DNA from: Dehalococcoidia bacterium
GTDB taxonomy: Bacteria; Chloroflexota; Dehalococcoidia; SAR202; UBA11138
Direction of reading: 5' to 3'
Length of the DNA stretch: 8,378 nucleotides
Assembly: GCA_012270665.1 (NCBI GenBank)
Contig: JAAXHY010000036.1
Location: 1-8,378 of the forward strand
Below are positions 5,337-8,378 of the stretch, one piece after another; within the stretch, counting starts at the first letter, position 1; every line of letters begins with the position of its first letter. The notes under the pieces are model-generated. The model was not told where the DNA came from and ran no database searches. It saw only the letters and a program-made list of their open reading frames with translations. A program made the position numbers and the translations under genes.

Positions 5337-5597
5337 TTGGGTACACCATACAGGTACCGCGTCCATCGTCCCATAAGCCCGTTCCTTGATGGAATAGCGA
5401 GCATATTCGACTTCACGGGATCGCTGAGAAGGCACAAGGCGAGCCAACATCCGCCTGATGTCGCAGACTGCTTGGCGTTACATAGTGATATGGTCGCTGT
5501 CGGAGAGGATTTCCGAGCAGTAATAGGAAACTGGGAGCAGTTCTACGCTGTCGAGGGGGACTCCGAGCGTAATGGGACAGAGGCGACGATTGGCTGA
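5337..5597 (+). CDS. Small protein of unknown function, upstream of DUF2335 gene
   Basis: 86 residues from TTG 5337, preceded by GAGGCAGG (5323-5330) at six bases, with a TATAAT box suitably upstream. The protein has a basic start (YRYRVHRP), a short hydrophobic/aromatic stretch (PFLDGIASIFDFTGSLRRH) and an acidic helical-looking second half (ADCLALHSDMVAVGEDFRAV). There is no signal peptide or clear membrane span. The last 26 bases overlap the DUF2335 gene in another frame, which suggests co-translation. From memory, short proteins of this look are encoded just before DUF2335 genes in other bacteria, but I cannot verify this. Confident as a gene, not as a function. Confidence 0.6.
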   Translation: MGTPYRYRVHRPISPFLDGIASIFDFTGSLRRHKASQHPPDVADCLALHSDMVAVGEDFRAVIGNWEQFYAVEGDSERNGTEATIG

Positions 5598-6054
5598 AGA
5601 AGAGAACGTTTCGCCTAATCAACCATCTCGCCCAGCTGCCCACGAGGATGAAGTTCGTCTCAGGGAATCTTCACCTACCAACGCTGTACTCGTATCACAA
5701 CAGAGATGGCAAGGGCCATTGCCACCACCCGATATCCTCTCAGCATATAATGTTGTGGAAAATGGCGCTGAGCGACTTTTCAGCATGATCGAAAAGCAGT
5801 CAGATCACAGGATGCGAATCGAAGATATGGTCGTCTAGTCAGACAACAATCTTGCGACCCGGGGGCAGTGGTTCGGTCTGATAGTGGTATTAGCGGTCTT
5901 GGGTCTGGCGGGTTACATGGCCTATCTGGGCGCGACTGCGGCGGCGGCGGTAGTCGCTATTGATGTCGTTGGGCTGGCGGCGGTGTTCGTATATAGCAGG
6001 CTCAGCAGGCAGGACGCGCGAGAGCGCCAACCAGAGGACTACAAAGACGGATGA
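5572..6054 (+). pseudogene. DUF2335 family membrane protein interrupted by in-frame TAG
   Basis: There are 160 codons from ATG 5572 to TGA 6052-6054, with a TAG at codon 89 (5836-5838) in the same frame. Before the stop: a polar, Pro/Glu-rich tail and the family hallmark GPLPPPDILSAYNVVENGAE, followed by RLFSMIEKQSDHRMRIED. After the stop, without frame change: SDNNLATRGQWFGLIVV, then two membrane helices (about codons 101-119 and 122-142) ending in FVYSRLSRQ. This is the usual DUF2335 order and length. The stop separates the cytoplasmic part from both membrane helices. It is either a recent nonsense mutation (one base from CAG or AAG), a read-through site, or a sequencing error. GAGGGGGA (5553-5560) is the likely ribosome binding site. 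The cellular role of DUF2335 proteins is not established. Confidence 0.75.
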
Positions 6055-6089
6055 TTCGTTTGCAAGCGCTGACCTATTGACACCTCCGG

Positions 6090-6527
6090 CTATTCAAGCC
6101 CGTCGAATCCGGCGACCGCCGTCGGGGTTATCCTGAGCAGAACGAAGTCCAGCTTGCCTAGGATGTCCTCTACGTAGGGCGCGCCCTCCTCCTCGCCCAG
6201 GTAGTGGTAGGACACCGCCCTTACCAGTTCTTCCACGCGGTCTTCGGAAATGCGCGCCGTACCGTTGAGCAGAACCCAGCGCTGCGGAGGGTCGCCCGCC
6301 GTCCGAGTCAGCGAACCTTCTACGACGCATAGCGATACGGACGGGTTGCGCCCCACGTTGCGCGCCTTGACCGTGTTCCGCCCGACGGCGACGACTATCT
6401 CGTCCCCGTCAACCAGGTGCCAGACGGGGGTCATGTGGGGGGCGCCGTCGGAGCGAAGAGTGGTGATTATCGAGATTATAGGCTCGTTCAGAAGTTCGTC
6501 GGTCTGCTGGCTGTTCAAGTATCCCAA
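6090..6527 (-). CDS. PPOX-class flavin/F420-binding split-barrel protein
   Basis: 145 residues from TTG 6527, supported by AGGAGA (6540-6535) seven bases upstream. The sequence follows the pyridoxamine 5'-phosphate oxidase-like fold as seen in F420-dependent PPOX proteins. It has an early strand (IISIITTLRSDGAPHMTPVW, residues 17-36), then DGDEIVVAV, then the phosphate-contacting segment KARNVGRNPSVSLCVV (54-69), and a C-terminal strand LDFVLLRITPTAVAGFDG. Length is typical for the family. Such proteins bind FMN or F420 and reduce small molecules in the cytoplasm; the substrate here is unknown. It lies 117 bases downstream of the CoA-transferase on the same strand and converges with the DUF2335 gene, with only 35 bases between them. 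Confidence 0.9.
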   Translation of the reverse strand: MGYLNSQQTDELLNEPIISIITTLRSDGAPHMTPVWHLVDGDEIVVAVGRNTVKARNVGRNPSVSLCVVEGSLTRTAGDPPQRWVLLNGTARISEDRVEELVRAVSYHYLGEEEGAPYVEDILGKLDFVLLRITPTAVAGFDGLE

Positions 6528-6614
6528 GTCTCGCTCTCCTATTCATAAGCCGAGATTTACGCGCTCGACTATAGTACGGCGCTCGTCATCCACACTTGCC
6601 GCCGAGTAATCTAC

Positions 6615-6639
6615 TCATCCTGTAAATCCTGCTTCTGAC
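6615..6639 (-). repeat. CAGGATTTACAGGATGA-type intergenic repeat
   Basis: On the minus strand, 6639-6615 reads GTCAGAAGCAGGATTTACAG followed by GATGA. The unit ACAGGATT/CAGGATGA recurs with a period of about ten bases. Very similar short intergenic repeats are known to me from many bacterial genomes. It sits between the CoA-transferase stop and the PPOX gene. Only one copy is in this window, so the dispersed nature is from general knowledge. Confidence 0.35.
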
Positions 6640-6644
6640 AGTCC

Positions 6645-7889
6645 CTACAGGATAGCCCCGCACTCCTGGAGGCGATTGATGTCGTCCCAGTCGCAGCCCA
6701 GTTCTTCGAGCAGGATCGCTTCGGTATCCTGTCCGAGTTCGGGGGCCTCCTTCCAGACGCCTGCCGGAGTATCGCTGAACGTTACCGGAAAGTTGCACAT
6801 CTTCACGTCGCCGATTACCGGGTGATCGAACTCGGTAATGTAGTTGTTGGCGATGACTTGCGGGTCGCGCTCCAGCTCCTCGATGGTCTGCACCTTTGCG
6901 AATATCAGATCCTCGTACTGGTCTAGTATGTCCATCCACTCGTCCGCGGGCTTGGTCTTGAACCGTTCGGCTATGATGGCGGTCAATTCCGGCGAACCTG
7001 CTGTCATTCCACGAATTTCCCCAACTCTGGGGTCGTCTATCAGATGTTCCAGGCCAAGAGCGGCGGCGAAGTCGAGCCAGTACCTTTGGAACTGCGCGCT
7101 CATGAACTGTATCCAGCGACCGTCCTGGCATTCATAAGCGTTTACCAGCGGATTAAGGGGATTCAGCCGGTCCATGAAGCGATAGTGGAACCCGGACAGG
7201 AGCTGCATACTCACGGCCAACCCCTGGAGCCACATAGTGCTGCTGAGATGCGAAACGTCCACTCGCTGGCCGACTCCGGTCACCTCCCTGGCGTACAACG
7301 CGGACACTACGCCCAGGCACAGTATGATTCCACCCATCTGGTCGGAGGCCGCGCCGGATACATATGAAGGCTCAGAGTCGTCAGAGATGGACGCGGACAT
7401 CATCAGTCCCGAGCGCGCCTGTCCGCAGCCGTCCAGCGAGGGCTTGTGCGAATCCGGCCCCAGAGGCCCGTATCCGCTGCCTGATCCATATATCAGCCTT
7501 GGGTTGATCTTCCTGAGAGTCTCGTAGTCCATGCCGAGCCTTTCGGGGATGCCCTTGCGGTAGTTCTCGATGAACACGTCCGCCTGCTCGACCAGCTTAT
7601 AGACTATCTCCCGACCCTCCTCGGTCTTCAGGTTGACCGCTATGCCGCGCTTGTTCCTGTTGCAGGTCTCGAAATAGGCGTTCCTGTCACCCTCGAGCGC
7701 GATGGGGCGCGAGCTCATCCTGGCTACCGCGCGCCCGATGTCGCCGTCCAGCGCCTCTATCTTGATGACATCCGCGCCCATGTCTCCCAGCATAGACGCC
7801 GCCACCGGGCCGAACTGGTACATAGTCCAGTCGAGCACTCTCAATCCCTTCATAGGGCCGTCAACGCCGTTGGTCTTGTTATGGTTCAT
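6645..7889 (-). CDS. Family III CoA-transferase (CaiB/BaiF type)
   Basis: 414 residues from ATG 7889, chosen because GGGGAG (7901-7896) is six bases upstream; an in-frame GTG at 7910 would add seven residues. The family pattern is clear: GLRVLDWTMYQFGPVAASML at the N-terminus, GDMGADVIKIE, NRNKRGIAVNLKTEEGRE, ADVFIENYRKGIPERLGMDY, INPRLIYGSGSGYG, and SGAASDQMGGIILCLGVVSA, whose Asp (183 from this start) is the expected catalytic nucleophile that forms the acyl anhydride. The C-terminal third has VNAYECQDGRWIQF and the usual tail with FSDTPAGV and LGQDTEAIL. It moves CoA between carboxylic acids or acyl-CoAs in the cytoplasm; the specific acid cannot be told. It is probably first in a unit with the PPOX gene. 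Length is normal for the family. Confidence 0.95.
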   Translation of the reverse strand: MNHNKTNGVDGPMKGLRVLDWTMYQFGPVAASMLGDMGADVIKIEALDGDIGRAVARMSSRPIALEGDRNAYFETCNRNKRGIAVNLKTEEGREIVYKLVEQADVFIENYRKGIPERLGMDYETLRKINPRLIYGSGSGYGPLGPDSHKPSLDGCGQARSGLMMSASISDDSEPSYVSGAASDQMGGIILCLGVVSALYAREVTGVGQRVDVSHLSSTMWLQGLAVSMQLLSGFHYRFMDRLNPLNPLVNAYECQDGRWIQFMSAQFQRYWLDFAAALGLEHLIDDPRVGEIRGMTAGSPELTAIIAERFKTKPADEWMDILDQYEDLIFAKVQTIEELERDPQVIANNYITEFDHPVIGDVKMCNFPVTFSDTPAGVWKEAPELGQDTEAILLEELGCDWDDINRLQECGAIL

Positions 7890-7947
7890 GTTCCGCTCCC
7901 CGTTCGACACGATTTGGATAACTTGAGGAATCAGCCGCCCGACTATC

Positions 7948-7980
7948 GCGCAAGGCCGGTGCTAACCGGTCGCCTTGCGC
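7948..7980. promoter_or_regulatory. GC-rich hairpin in leader of CoA-transferase gene
   Basis: GCGCAAGG (7948-7955) pairs with CCTTGCGC (7973-7980), and CCGGT (7956-7960) pairs with ACCGG (7965-7969). The tetraloop is GCTA and a three-base bulge TCG lies on one side. The hairpin starts right after a minus-strand -10 box, so it would be at or near the 5' end of the CoA-transferase mRNA. It could be an operator or an mRNA-stabilising structure. There is no T-tract on either side, so a terminator is less likely. Confidence 0.5.
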
Positions 7981-7981
7981 C

Positions 7982-7987
7982 ATTATA
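7982..7987 (-). promoter_or_regulatory. Probable -10 box for CoA-transferase gene
   Basis: The minus strand reads TATAAT exactly (7987-7982), within GTATATAATG. No strong -35 hexamer is seen at 16-18 bases upstream. It is about 93 bases from the ATG at 7889, leaving a leader that contains the hairpin at 7948-7980. Confidence 0.4.
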
Positions 7988-8003
7988 TACCGATTGGAGG
8001 GCT

Positions 8004-8120
8004 TTGACGGAGCGAAAGCGCGGCTGCCCCACGGTGCGCCGCGTCTGGGACGACGTCCTGCGTTCCCTGAGGCCCGGCGAGTACATAAGCAACCCCTTCC
8101 GAGGCCCGATACCGCGCTGA
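8004..8120 (+). CDS. Possible 38-residue basic protein
   Basis: A TTG at 8004 follows GGAGG (7996-8000) by only three bases, which is close. The peptide is MTERKRGCPTVRRVWDDVLR followed by SLRPGEYISNPFRGPIPR. It is Arg-rich with no signal or membrane segment. Third codon positions are mostly G or C, as in the neighbouring real genes, which is why I list it. It is divergent from the CoA-transferase gene. It may be an unannotated micro-protein, a fragment, or chance. Confidence 0.3.
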   Translation: MTERKRGCPTVRRVWDDVLRSLRPGEYISNPFRGPIPR

Positions 8121-8218
8121 GCGTGTATGTGAGAATCTCTACCGCCTAATCCGTCTCTGATGGGGGAACTCTTTTGTCTTTCTACGAAAAACGACTATGG
8201 TTAGGATGGTCAATAGAG

Positions 8219-8224
8219 TACAAT
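8219..8224 (+). promoter_or_regulatory. Possible -10 box
   Basis: TACAAT lies 17 bases before the ATG at 8242, which would give a very short leader. The -35 position holds TATGGT, a poor match. The 121 bases from 8121 to 8241 show nothing else. Confidence 0.25.
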
Positions 8225-8241
8225 AAGCAGAGAGACTCGCA

Positions 8242-8378
8242 ATGACCACGATTGACACAATGGAAGACATCATCCGGATTCTGCGAGAGCAGCCTGATGT
8301 ACGCGAAGAAATTCGTCGCCTGATTCTAACCGACGAACTCTTGGCGCTTCCCGCGCAGTTCATAGAAATGCGCAAAGA
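8242..8378 (+). CDS. N-terminus of a coiled-coil / possible DUF3782-like nuclease-fold protein (cut off)
   Basis: 45 codons are visible from ATG 8242 to the window edge; an alternative in-frame ATG is at 8260. The sequence starts MTTIDTMEDIIRILREQPDV, then REEIRRLILTDELLALPAQF and IEMRK. This helical opening, especially TMEDIIR.LREQP and LT(D/E)ELLALP, is one I associate with Chloroflexota proteins that continue into a coiled coil and a PD-(D/E)XK-like or DUF3782 domain. That second part is outside the window, so the function is inference from the N-terminus only. The ribosome binding site is weak (AGAGAG, about 8230-8235). Confidence 0.6.
   Translation, partial: MTTIDTMEDIIRILREQPDVREEIRRLILTDELLALPAQFIEMRK

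Noticed and set aside
6055..6089. Terminator between the converging DUF2335 and PPOX genes
   Set aside because: Only 35 bases with no stem followed by a T-run on either strand.
6586..7131. Minus-strand frame of 181 codons overlapping the CoA-transferase
   Set aside because: Arg/Gly-rich shadow frame; the overlapping CoA-transferase has full-length family similarity and its own ribosome binding site.

Overview
The window looks like bacterial chromosome from a moderately GC-rich organism that often starts genes with GTG or TTG behind a clear Shine-Dalgarno site. The gene set is a hybrid PAS histidine kinase, a PPOX/F420-type flavin-split-barrel protein, a CaiB-type CoA-transferase, a DUF2335 membrane protein, and the start of a protein beginning MTTIDTMEDIIRILREQP. 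Together these suggest Chloroflexota (Dehalococcoidia/SAR202-like), but this is inferred from gene style and no marker gene is present.

Layout. Bases 1-1344 (minus) hold most of a hybrid sensor kinase, cut off in its C-terminal receiver domain. A 184-base intergenic region with repeated CCATACAG sites follows. Bases 1529-3330 (plus) carry a compact operon of three unrecognised genes, called A, B and C here. A is a secreted protein, B is a secreted or lipid-anchored protein, and C is probably cytoplasmic. Next come a 72-base remnant of a kinase PAS domain, a 70-residue two-helix membrane protein (3456-3668), a long stem-loop (3696-3747), a second copy of B (B', 3850-4527) and a broken copy of C (C', 4605-4802). 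C' joins directly to a second copy of the kinase start and its upstream region (4803-5078), which ends in a dead stub of gene A. About 200 bases without a clear intact gene follow. Bases 5337-6054 hold a short unrecognised gene overlapping a DUF2335 gene that is interrupted by an in-frame TAG. On the minus strand are the PPOX-type protein (6090-6527) and the CoA-transferase (6645-7889). At the right edge are a possible 38-residue ORF and the first 45 codons of a protein that runs out of the window.

The main point of interest is 1264-5130. It is a nested duplication: a 275-base direct repeat (1264-1540 and 4803-5078) encloses another direct repeat of about 960 bases (2095-3055 and 3840-4803). 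The outer repeat joins the 5' end of the kinase, its upstream region and the first codons of gene A. Two separate kinase fragments lie inside or at the edge of the module, so recombination has acted here more than once. B and B' are identical in DNA across the signal peptide but clearly different in the mature protein. A motif close to ATACRTCCACCATAYA occurs upstream of the kinase/gene A pair, in its copy, and on top of the -10 box of the 5337 operon. This hints that one regulator controls all three. The functions of A, B and C cannot be named from sequence alone.
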